A DNA stretch of 64,000 bases from Arcuatula senhousia (lineage: Eukaryota; Mollusca; Bivalvia; Mytilida; Mytilidae): NCBI GenBank assembly GCA_963971305.1, contig OZ020307.1, forward strand, positions 11,483,501 through 11,547,500, written 5' to 3'. Position 1 is the stretch's first letter, and every line of letters starts with the position of its first letter. The translations under genes and the position numbers were made by a program. The notes below the pieces were generated by a model, which saw only the letters and a list, made by a program, of their open reading frames with translations, had not been told where the DNA came from and did not search any database. Of the stretch, positions 52,301 through 61,259 are shown one piece after another.

Positions 52301-55300
52301 ATGTGATGGTGCTCACTAGTGAGTTGCTTTGTACCTGATTAGGTGATGTGATGGTGCTGACTAGTGAGTTGTTTTGTGTCCACCTGATTAGGTGATATGA
52401 TGGTGCTGACTAGTGAGTTGTTTTGTGTGATTAGGTGATGTGATGGTGCTGACTAGTGAGTTGTTTTGTGTGATCAGATGATGTGATGGTGCTGACTAGT
52501 GAGTTGTTTTGTACCTGATTAGGTGATGTGATGGCGCTGACTAGTGAGTTGTTTTGTACCTGATTAGGTGATGTGATGGTGCTGACTAGTGAGTTGTTTT
52601 GTGTCCACCTGATTAGGTGATGTGATGGTGCTGACTAGTGAGTTGTTTTGTACCTGATTAGGTGATGTGATGGTGCTGACTAGTGAGTTGTTTTGTACCT
52701 GATTAGGTGATGTGATGGTGCTGACTAGTGAGTTGTTTTGTGTGATTAGGTGATGTGATGGTGCTGACTAGTGAGTTGTTTTGTACCTGATTAGGTGATG
52801 TGATGGTGCTGACTAGTGAGTTGTTTTGTGTCCACCTGATTAGGTGATGTGATGGTGCTCACTAGTGAGTTGCTTTGTACCTGATTAGGTGATGTGATGG
52901 TGCTGACTAGTGAGTTGTTTTGTATCTGATTAGGTGATGTGATGGTGCTGACTAGTGAGTTGTTTTGTACCTGATTAGGTGATGTGATGGTGCTGACTAG
53001 TGAGTTGTTTTGTGTGATCAGATGATGTGATGGTGCTGACTAGTTAGTTGTTTTGTGTGATCAGATGATGTGATGGTGCTGACTAGTTAGTTGTTTTGTG
53101 TGATTAGGTGATGTGATGGTGCTGACTAGTTAGTTGTTTTGTGTGATTAGGTGATGTGATGGTGCTGACTAGTTAGTTGTTTTGTGTGATCAGGTGATGT
53201 GATGGTGCTGACTAGTGAGTTGTTTTGTACCTGATTAGGTGATGTGATGGTGCTGACTAGTGAGTTGTTTTGTGTGATAAGGTGATGTGATGGTGCTGAC
53301 TAGTGAGTTGTTTTGTGTGATTAGGTGATGTGATGGTGCTGACTAGTTAGTTGTTTTGTGTGATCAGGTGATGTGATGGTGCTGACTAATGAGTTGTTTT
53401 GTACCTGATTAGGTGATGTGATGGTGCTGACTAGTTAGTTGTTTTGTGTGATTAGGTGATGTGATGGTGCTGACTAATGAGTTGTTTTTTGTGATTAGGT
53501 GATGTGATGGTGCTGACTAGTTAGTTGTTTTGTGTGATTAGGTGATGTGATGGTGCTGACTAGTGAGTTGTTTTGTGTGATCAGGTGATGTGATGGTGCT
53601 GACTAGTGAGTTGTTTTGTACCTGATTAGGTGATGTGATGGTGCTGACTAGTTAGTTGTTTTGTGTGATTAGGTGATGTGATGGTGCTGACTAATGAGTT
53701 GTTTTGTACCTGATTAGGTGATGTGATGGTGCTGACTAGTTAGTTGTTTTGTGTGATTAGGTGATGTGATGGTGCTGACTAGTGAGTTGTTTTGTGTGAT
53801 CAGGTGATGTGATGGTGCTGACTAGTGAGTTGTTTTGTGTGATCAGGTGATGTGATGGTGCTGACTAGTGAGTTGTTTTGTACCTGATTAGGTGATGTGA
53901 TGGTGCTGACTAGTTAGTTGTTTTGTGTGATTAGGTGATGTGATGGTGCTGACTAGTGAGTTGTTTTGTGTGATCAGGTGATGTGATGGTGCTGACTAGT
54001 GAGTTGTTTTGTGTCCACCTGATTAGGTGATGTGATGTTGCTGACTAGTGAGTTGTTTTGTACCTGATTAGGTGATGTGATGGTGCTGACTAGTTAGTTG
54101 TTTTGTGTGATTAGGTGATATGATGGTGCTGACTAGTGAGTTGTATTGTGTGATTAGGTGATGTGATGGTGCTGACTAGTGAGTTGTTTTGTGTGATTAG
54201 GTGATGTGATGGTGCTGACTAATGAGTTGTTTTGTACCTGATTAGGTGATGTGATGGTGCTGACTAGTTAGTTGTTTTGTGTGATTAGGTGATATGATGG
54301 TGCTGACTAATGAGTTGTTTTGTACCTGATTAGGTGATGTGATGGTGCTGACTAGTGAGTTGTATTGTGTGATCAGGTGATGTGATGGTGCTGACTAGTG
54401 AGTTGTTTTGTGTGATTAGGTGATGTGATGGTGCTGACTAATGAGTTGTTTTGTACCTGATAAGGTGATGTGATGGTGCTGACTAGTTAGTTGTTTTGTG
54501 TGATTAGGTGATATGATGGTGCTGACTAGTGAGTTGTATTGTGCGATTAGGTGATGTGATGGTGCTGACTAGTGAGTTGTTTTGTGTCCACCTGATTAGG
54601 TGATGTGATGGTGCTGACTAGTGAGTTGTTTTGTGTGATTAGGTGATGTGATGGTGCTGACTAGTGAGTTGTTTTGTACCTGATTAGGTGATGTGATGGT
54701 GCTGACTAGTGAGTTGTTTTGTGTGATCAGGTGATGTGATGGTGCTGACTAGTGAGTTGTTTTGTACCTGATTAGGTGATGTGATGGCGCTGACTAGTGA
54801 GTTGTTTTGTGTCCACCTGAATAGGTGATGTGATGTTGCTGACTAGTGAGTTGTTTTGTGTGATTAGGTGATGTGATGGTGCTGACAAGTGAGTTGTTTT
54901 GTACCTGATAAGGTGATGTGATTGTGCTGACTAGTGAGTTGTTTTGTGTGATTAGGTGATGTGATGGTGCTGACTAGTGAGTTGTTTTGTGCGATTAGGT
55001 GATGTGATGGTGCTGACTAGTGAGTTGTTTTGTGTCCACCTGATTAGGTGATGTGATGGTGCTGACTAGTGAGTTGTTTTGTACCTGATTAGGTGATGTG
55101 ATGGTGCTGACTAGTGAGTTGTTTTGTACCTGATTAGGTGATGTGATGGTGCTGACTAGTGAGTTGTTTTGTACCTGATTAGGTGATGTGATGGTGCTGA
55201 CTAGTGAGTTGTTTTGTACCTGAATAGGTGATGTGATGGTGCTGACTAGTGAGTTGTTTTGTACCTGAATAGGTGATGTGATGGTGCTGACTAGTGAGTT

Positions 55301-58300
55301 GTTTTGTGTGATCAGGTGATGTGATGGTGCTGACTAGTGAGTTGTTTTGTACCTGATTAGGTGATGTGATGGTGCTGACTAGTTAGTTGTTTTGTGTGAT
55401 TAGGTGATGTGATGGTGCTGACTAGTGAGTTGTTTTGTACCTGAATAGGTGATGTGATGGTGCTGACTAGTGAGTTGTTTTGTACCTGATTAGGTGATGT
55501 GATGGTGCTGACTAGTTAGTTGTTTTGTGTGATTAGGTGATGTGATGGTGCTGACTAGTGAGTTGTTTTGTGTCCACCTGATTAGGTGATGTGATGGTGC
55601 TGACTAGTGAGTTGTTTTTTGTGATCAGGTGATGTGATGGTGCTGACTAGTGAGTTGTTTTGTGTCCACCTGATTAGGTGATGTGATGGTGCTGACTAGT
55701 GAGTTGTTTTGTACCTGATTAGGTGATATGATGGTGCTGACTAGTGAGTTGTTTTGTACCTGATTAGGTGATATGATGGTGCTGACTAGTGAGTTGTTTT
55801 GTACCTGATTAGGTGATATGATGTTGCTGACTAGTGAGTTGTTTTGTACCTGATTAGGTGATATGATGGTGCTGACTAGTGAGTTGTTTTGTGTCCACCT
55901 GATTAGGTGATGTGATGGTGCTGACTAGTGAGTTGTTTTGTGTCCACCTGATTAGGTGATATGATGGTGCTGACTAGTGAGTTGTTTTGTACCTGATTAG
56001 ATGATGTGATGGTCAGACTAGTGAGTTGTTTTGTGTGATTAGGTGATGTGATGGTGCTGACTAGTGAGTTGTTTTGTGTGATCAGGTGATGTGATGGTGC
56101 TGACTAGTGAGTTGTTTTGTACCTGATTAGGTGATGTGATGGTGCTGACTAGTGAGTTGTTTTGTGTGATCAGGTGATGTGATGGTCAGACTAGTGAGTT
56201 GTTTTTTGTGATTAGGTGATGTGATGTTGCTGACTAGTGAGTTGTTTTTTGTGATTAGGTGATGTGATGGTGCTGACTAATGAGTTGTTTTGTGTCCACC
56301 TGATTAGGTGATGTGATGGTGCTGACTAGTGAGTTGTTTTGTGTGATTAAGTGATGTGATGGTGCTGACTAATGAGTTGTTTTGTGTCCACCAGAATAGT
56401 TGATGTGATGGTGTTGACTAGTGAGTTGTTTTGTACCTGATTAGGTGATGTGATGGTGCTGACTATTGAGTTGTTTTGTACCTGATTAGGTGATGTGATG
56501 GTGCTGACTAGTGAGTTGTTTTGTACCTGATCAGGTGATGTGATGGTGCTGACTAGTGAGTTGTTTTGTACCTGATTAGGTGATGTGATGGTCAGACTAG
56601 TGAGTTGTTTTGTGTGATTAGGTGATGTGATGGTGCTGACTAGTGAGTTGTTTTGTGTGATTAGGTGATGTGATGGTGCTGACTAGTGAGTTGTTTTGTG
56701 TGATCAGATGATGTGATGGTGCTGACTAGTGAGTTGTTTTGTACCTGATTAGGTGATATGATGGTGCTGACTAGTGAGTTGTTTTGTGTCCACCTGATTA
56801 GGTGATGTGATGGTGCTGACTAGTGAGTTGTTTTGTGTGATCAGGTGATGTGATGGTGCTGACAAGTGAGTTGTTTTGTACCTGATTAGGTGATGTGATG
56901 GTGCTGACTAGTGAGTTGTTTTGTACCTGATTAGGTGATGTGATGGTGCTGACTAGTGAGTTGTTTTGTACCTGATTAGGTGATGTGATGGTGCTGACTA
57001 GTGAGTTGTTTTGTGTCCACCTGATTAGGTGATGTGATGGTGCTGACTAGTGAGTTGTTTTGTGTAATTAGGTGATGTGATGGTGCTGACTAGTGAGTTG
57101 TTTTTTGTGATAAGGTGATGTGATGGTGCTGACTTGTGAGTTGTTTTGTGTCCACCTGATTAGGTGATGTGATGGTGCTGACTAGTGAGTTGTTTTGTAC
57201 CTGATTAGGTGATGTGATGGTGCTGACTAGTGAGTTGTTTTGTGTGATTAGGTGATGTGATGGTGCTGACTAGTGAGTTGTTTTGTGTGATTAGGTGATG
57301 CGATGGTGCTGACTAGTGGGTTGTTTTGTGTGATTAGGTGATGTGATTGTGCTGACTAGTGAGTTGTTTTGTGTCCACCTGATTAGGTGATGTGATGGTG
57401 CTGACTAGTGAGTTGTTTTGTGTGATTAGGTGATGTGATGGTGCTGACTAGTGAGTTGTTTTGTGTCCACCTGAATAGGTGATGTGATGGTGCTGACTAG
57501 TGAGTTGTTTTGTGTGATCAGGTGATGTGATGGTGCTGACTAGTTAGTTGTTTTGTGTGATAAGGTGATGTGATGGTGCTGACTAGTGAGTTGTTTTGTG
57601 TCCACCTGATTAGGTGATGTGATGGTGCTGACTAATGAGTTGTTTTGTGTGATAAGGTGATGTGATGGTGCTGACTAGTGAGTTGTTTTGTGTCCACCTG
57701 ATTAGGTGATGTGATGGTGCTGACTAGTGAGTTGTTTTGTGTGATTAGGTGATGTGATGGTGCTGACTAGTGAGTTGTTTTTTGTGATAAGGTGATGTGA
57801 TGGTGCTGACTAGTGAGTTGTTTTTTGTGATAAGGTGATGTGATGGTGCTGACTAGTGAGTTGTTTTGTGTCCACCAGAATAGGTGATGTGATGGTGGTG
57901 ACTAGTGAGTTGTTTTGTACCTGATTAGGTGATGTGATGGTGCTGACTAGTGAGTTGTTTTGTACCTGATTAGGTGATGTGATGGCGCTGACTAGTGAGT
58001 TGTTTTGTGTCCACCTGAATAGGTGATGTGATGGTGCTGACTAGTGAGTTGTTTTGTGTGATTAGGTGATGTGATGGTGCTGACTAGTGAGTTGTTTTGT
58101 ACCTGATTAGGTGATGTGATGGTGCTGACTAGTGAGTTGTTTTGTGTGATCAGGTGATGTGATGGTGCTGACTAGTGAGTTGTTTTGTACCTGATTAGGT
58201 GATGTGATGGCGCTGACTAGTGAGTTGTTTTGTGTCCACCTGAATAGGTGATGTGATGTTGCTGACTAGTGAGTTGTTTTGTGTGATTAGGTGATGTGAT

Positions 58301-59694
58301 GGTGCTGACAAGTGAGTTGTTTTGTACCTGATAAGGTGATGTGATTGTGCTGACTAGTGAGTTGTTTTGTGTGATTAGGTGATGTGATGGTGCTGACTAG
58401 TGAGTTGTTTTGTGTGATCAGGTGATGTGATGGTGCTGACTAGTGAGTTGTTTTGTACCTGATTAGGTGATGTGATGGTGCTGACTAGTGAGTTGTTTTG
58501 TGTGATCAGGTGATGTGATGGTGCTGACTAGTGAGTTGTTTTGTGTGATTAGGTGATATGATGGTGCTGACTAGTGAGTTGTTTTGTGTGATTAGGTGAT
58601 GTGATGGTGCTGACTAGTGAGTTGTTTTGTGTCCACCTGATTAGGTGATGTGATGGTGCTGACTAGTGAGTTGTTTTGTGTCCACCTGATTAGGTGATGT
58701 GATGTTGCTGACTAGTGAGTTGTTTTGTGTGATTAGGTGATGTGATGGTGCTGACTAGTGAGTTGTTTTATGTCCACCTGATTAGGTGATGTGATGGTGC
58801 TGACTAGTGGGTTGTTTTGTGTGATTAGGTGATGTGATGGCGCTGACTAGTGAGTTGTTTTGTACCTGATTAGGTGATGTGATGGTGCTGACTAGTGAGT
58901 TGTTTTGTGTGATTAGGTGATGTGATGGTGCTGACTAGTGAGTTGTTTTGTGTGATTAGGTGATGTGATGGCGCTGACTAGTGAGTTGTTTTGTACCTGA
59001 TTAGGTGATGTGATGGTGCTGACTAGTGAGTTGTTTTGTGTCCACCTGATTAGGTGATGTGATGGTGCTGATTAGTGAGTTGTTTTGTACCTGATTAGGT
59101 GATGTGATGGTGCTGACTAGTGAGTTGTTTTGTGTCCACCTGATTAGGTGATGTGATGCATGGTGCTGACTAGTGAGTTGTTTTGTGTGATTAGTTGATG
59201 TGATGGTGCTGATTAGTGAGTTGTTTTGTACCTGATTAGGTGATATGATGGTGCTGACTAGTGAGTTGTTTTGTGTCCACACTTACTTATTTTTGGCTAG
59301 ATTTCATAGATTTAAAAATGTTGGTTATAAAATGGTGAATGGCAGCGGGCTTGGAAGCAATATTCGTAACAGTTTTCTCAGCAACTTCTAATTACAGCCA
59401 CTTAATAATATGTATACAGCATAAGGCTTGGATCCCATAATGTGGGTTTTGCTCACCTACTTGCTATTCAATGAAATTCTGTCATTTTTCACTTTTACAG
59501 ATTGTTTTGTATTAATGTAACGAATACATAATCATAATTCCTCATTTTAGTGTAAAGATGGCAGCCTACCCTAAAGCAGAGGCAGAACTGACAGAGCTTC
59601 AGGATCATGCTTCCAATGCATTTTTGTTTACAGAAGAGCTGAAGCCATGGGATTACTTGTTCTATGCCACTCAAATACAAAGGGAGATTACAGG
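31285..59694 (+). CDS. M3-family metallo-oligopeptidase (oligopeptidase A-like), N-terminal nine exons (partial)
   Basis: Exons: 31285-31394, 41708-41871, 42702-42841, 43791-43859, 44476-44633, 46162-46266, 46873-47061, 47752-47853 and 59551-59694. All have AG/GT borders and compatible phases and give about 393 residues. The relatives are zinc peptidases that degrade short peptides. Recognisable segments are YPEFLKISPEKVIRGGAKRS (matching the KIRPEHV start of bacterial OpdA), LLLPPKKRREYFAIWKQISS, RRIMANVRDFKTYADMVQ, and KPWDYLFYATQIQREITG, which matches the OpdA stretch before the catalytic domain. The HEXXH zinc site expected about 90-100 residues later is not in the window. No further exon was found before 64000, so the 3' half must lie to the right or be lost. 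Confidence 0.85.
31626..32129. mobile_element. Foldback MITE with about 80-bp inverted repeats
   Basis: 31626-31705 and 32050-32129 are near-perfect reverse complements: TAGCTACAATAATGTAGCTC, then TTTGACATCTTTGATTAGGC, GGAGCTACA and a shared ATTACGAGTAATG-like inner part. The 345-bp centre is AT-rich and non-coding. No clear target duplication was seen. It lies in intron 1 of the M3 peptidase, about 340 bp from the start codon. Confidence 0.7.
32134..32660 (+). repeat. Dispersed repeat family F copy
   Basis: GCAGGGCTGTCAAG, CAACAGGTTGG, TTTGATGGTATTTAGTATCA and ACACGGCAGAACCATTATGG recur in the same order, inverted, at 38010-38345. A fragment of the first part is at 145-190 (GCAGACCTGTCAAGTGTCAT). 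Confidence 0.55.
32790..33994 (+). mobile_element. Family A (pearl-like Helentron-type) element
   Basis: It begins TTTTTAGCTCACCTGGAC, then a (CGTCCGTCGT)n microsatellite (32841-32885). About five core units of roughly 150-155 bp follow (GTTCAGCTCATTTAGCTCTA). It ends CCAGGTGAGCGATTCAGG, the AGGCTCC/GGAGCCT hairpin and CTCTTGTT. GCTCACCTGG and CCAGGTGAGC are exact inverses. Intronic in the M3 gene. Confidence 0.7.
33995..36118. other. Intron 1 stretch of the M3 gene, nothing recognised
   Basis: Two 67-codon frames (35290-35493 and 35586-35789) read as somewhat protein-like but match no family I know. Confidence 0.4.
36119..37468 (+). mobile_element. Family A (pearl-like Helentron-type) element with 155-bp tandem core
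   Basis: It begins TTTTTAGCTCACCCGGCC, then a long (GTC)n/(CCGTCGTCGT) tract (36163-36222). Core units start with GTTCAGCTC at 36615, 36770, 36925 and 37080, exactly 155 bp apart, then a shorter unit at 37229. It ends CCAGGTGAGCGATTCAGG, hairpin, CTCTTGTT. Confidence 0.72.
38010..38345 (-). repeat. Dispersed repeat family F copy, inverted relative to 32134-32660
   Basis: It shares, in reverse complement, CCATAATGGTTCTGCCGTGT-type sequence, TGATACTAAATACCATCAAA, CCAACCTGTT and ATGACACTTGACAGGTCTGC. Confidence 0.55.
38346..39229. other. Intron 1 stretch of the M3 gene, nothing recognised
   Basis: AT-rich, with a short hairpin (CAATCGAGCTAGTGAAGCTCGATTG, 38516-38540) and no convincing ORF. Confidence 0.4.
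39230..40085 (+). repeat. Dispersed repeat family B copy with tandem core
   Basis: Units containing TATAATAGCTAGGCATCTGA and GGTTATGGTCTA recur four times at about 180-bp spacing. The 3' end GACAGGGGAGACATACTTTA then CAACTCTTGTT is intact; no clear 5' end was found. Confidence 0.6.
40086..41084. other. Intron 1 stretch of the M3 gene, nothing recognised
   Basis: A 90-codon frame (40310-40582) is present without recognisable protein content; no repeat boundaries were seen. Confidence 0.4.
41085..41215 (+). repeat. Dispersed repeat family C fragment
   Basis: It contains TTTTCGTAACAGTTTTCTCC, ACTAATCACAGCCACTTGAT and GGGGTCCCAT, as at 3190-3290. Confidence 0.5.
42297..42392. mobile_element. 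Tiny foldback element, 96 bp
   Basis: ACATTAAATGCAATATTTT (42297-42315) and AAAATATTGCATTCAATGT (42374-42392) are reverse complements with one mismatch. The 58-bp centre is non-coding. It lies in intron 2 of the M3 gene. Confidence 0.5.
43400..43560 (+). repeat. Dispersed repeat family C fragment
   Basis: It shares AACAGTTTTCTCAGCAACTA, CTAATCACAGCCA and GGGGTCCCATAATGTGGGAT with other family C fragments. Intronic in the M3 gene. Confidence 0.5.
44258..44448. mobile_element. PIF/Harbinger-like MITE
   Basis: The ends GGGCTATTCCAGAA..AA and the reverse complement of TTCTGGAATAGCCC form imperfect inverted repeats of about 50 bp, including the GGGGTC and GAAGGCAC blocks. Both sides are flanked by TTA, the 3-bp duplication typical of PIF/Harbinger. 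At about 190 bp it is non-autonomous. It lies in intron 4 of the M3 gene. A diverged relative is at 6083-6255. Confidence 0.6.
45356..46161 (+). repeat. 52-bp tandem duplication of a 3' splice site and exon start
   Basis: Units starting ATACAAGGTTGCTG (or variants) lie at 45955, 46007, 46058 and 46110, followed by the real exon 6 at 46162 (GTACAAGGTTGCTG). Each unit carries the first 38 or so bases of exon 6 followed by CCATTC then a T-run and AG. A further partial unit at 45356-45394 is separated from the rest by an inserted family B repeat. Confidence 0.85.
45395..45953 (+). mobile_element. Family B repeat inserted in the duplicated splice-site array
   Basis: It begins TTTGTTTGCCTGCAAAGCAG and ends AGTGTTAACTCTTGTT. 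On the left, the 52-bp unit stops inside its T-run (CCATTCTATTTTT). On the right, it resumes with AGATACAAGG, so the element sits exactly within the pyrimidine tract. Internal units share CTCCATATCTCAAG and CACAGTTGCATCCCCATCTT. Confidence 0.7.
46600..46765 (-). repeat. Dispersed repeat family E fragment, inverted
   Basis: It contains the reverse complements of the family E strings (TGATGCTTAGCACAATGCAT, ATTGATATGGTAGGTGCA). It lies in intron 6 of the M3 gene. Confidence 0.5.
48152..59280. repeat. Giant minisatellite array (about 245 units of 43/45/49 bp)
   Basis: Every unit has a 36-bp core starting GGTGATGTGATGGTGCTGAC and ending GAGTTGTTTTGT. It is followed by one of three tails: GTGATTA (43-bp unit), ACCTGATTA (45 bp) or GTCCACCTGATTA (49 bp). 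Point variants (CTAATGAG, TTAGTTG, GGCGCTG, GATCA) are scattered. The array fills nearly all of intron 8 of the M3 gene and 17 percent of the window. The plus strand is G/T-rich: a 43-bp unit has 16 G and 2 C. Short minus-strand frames here are repeat artefacts. Confidence 0.97.
59335..59470 (+). repeat. Dispersed repeat family C fragment
   Basis: It contains TTCGTAACAGTTTTCTCAGC and TCCCATAATGTGGG. It lies between the minisatellite and exon 9 of the M3 gene. Confidence 0.5.
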
Positions 59695-59699
59695 GTAAT

Positions 59700-61259
59700 T
59701 TAATCATTTTATTCTTTTGCTCCATTTTACACTTGTAATCATTAAAGTCAATCATTATCTTTTATGGTTTTAGATACTTATATAAGTGATTGTAAATTTT
59801 GAAATGCAATTCAACATTTACAATTAAGAAAGTTAATGTTTAAGAGGCTGTCCAAGCAAAACCCAGGCAATAGCTGGCACATGACAAATTTTGTTTTTCC
59901 TAAATTTTCATTGATTTCACATCAGGTTAACATCCATTCCCCAAAACAAATGCAGAGTTATGGTTTATTGAAGTGATAACTTAGATATAATTTGTATAGA
60001 AAGCATTGAAAATATGCAGAAAATGGAAGATACCTTTTGCATATTTGCAAAATAAGGCTGAATCACAAGTCATCCATGTTGCTTTCAAACGAATTCTGGT
60101 GATTTTTGTTTTACATATGAGTCCAACAATATATTAAAACAATTTTTGCTGGGATAAAATTCTTCATGTGCCAGATTCTGTAGGCTTTTGCCTGATTTCT
60201 ACATGGACAGCCTCTTAATAATTTACCTATATTTTAGGTTATACTTAGTATTTTATGCATTTGAATATATTCATATTACTTTGCTATTTTAGCCTATCAA
60301 GTTCAACTACTTTTTCAATCGGTTCTGATTTTCCATTGATCAAACTATTTAACGTCCGTCTTCTTTATTTTTGCATACTAGGCAAGATTAAATTGTTATG
60401 TAAACATGTATATACTCATATGCCTTTAGAAATGAGGCCTTTTATGTTAAATCATATTATTTTATTTTGAATATAACTTAATGACTTATACAACATAAAC
60501 ACAATTTACTAGTGTAAATCTAAAGAAAAAAAAATAGTAAACACAAATTATGATGAAAAAAGCCACTTAGAATATACCTAAGGATGGTCACTCCTGAACT
60601 TTTTTCATATCAAACATTTTATGATTTGTGATGGAAATGATAAATAATTGTCTACTAAATCAAATAACAAAAAGAAAATGATAGGTCAGTGTGCTCGTTT
60701 CTGAGATATATGACGTCAAAAATTTGGCAGGAAATCAGACTCCTCTAGATTTTACTTAACTCTAACATTGTGACATTTTTTGCCTTTAAAACCACGAAGT
60801 TGCATCAAGAATTTCAAGAAATTTATTTTATTTGGTGTTTAAGGTCTATAATACCAGAAAATTCATAAAATGTAGGGGTCAGTGTTCAAAACATTTCTTC
60901 AGTATTTAAAGGTATAGTTTAGAGGAGTTCTAAAATCAAACTGAAATTCTGAAACATGAAGAGTGACCATCCTTAACAACATAATTTTGTTTGTTCAAAT
61001 GCAACATGACACTGTCCAGTAATATTTGTAAGCTGTCATTTAACATATAAACACTTTAATCTTCTTCCTAATCTTACATGTTGAAGAATCTTTCAAAATT
61101 CAAAGTAGCCTATCATACTATTCAAGTTTTCAAAATATTATGATCATGAACTTTTTCAGTTGAACCTATTTTGTTCCAACTACAAAGTAATTGCTTTGCA
61201 GTATACACAATCTTACTCTCCAGATTCCAGAACAAATAAAAACCGTTTATATATCCAGT
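59700..61259. other. Presumed intron 9 of the M3 gene / 3' flank of the GPCR
   Basis: No plus-strand exon with an HEXXH zinc site or other M3 sequence is visible. The stretch is AT-rich and without recognised repeats. Confidence 0.45.

Noticed and set aside
48152..59280. CRISPR-like repeat/spacer array
   Set aside because: The core and tail alternation superficially resembles repeats and spacers, but tails are only three fixed sequences, there are no unique spacers or cas genes, and the DNA is eukaryotic.
59001..59282. 93-codon minus-strand frame with repeated QNNSLISTITSPNQV-like peptides
   Set aside because: It is a translation of the minisatellite end; mixed 43/45/49-bp units break the frame elsewhere and no start or splice context supports it.
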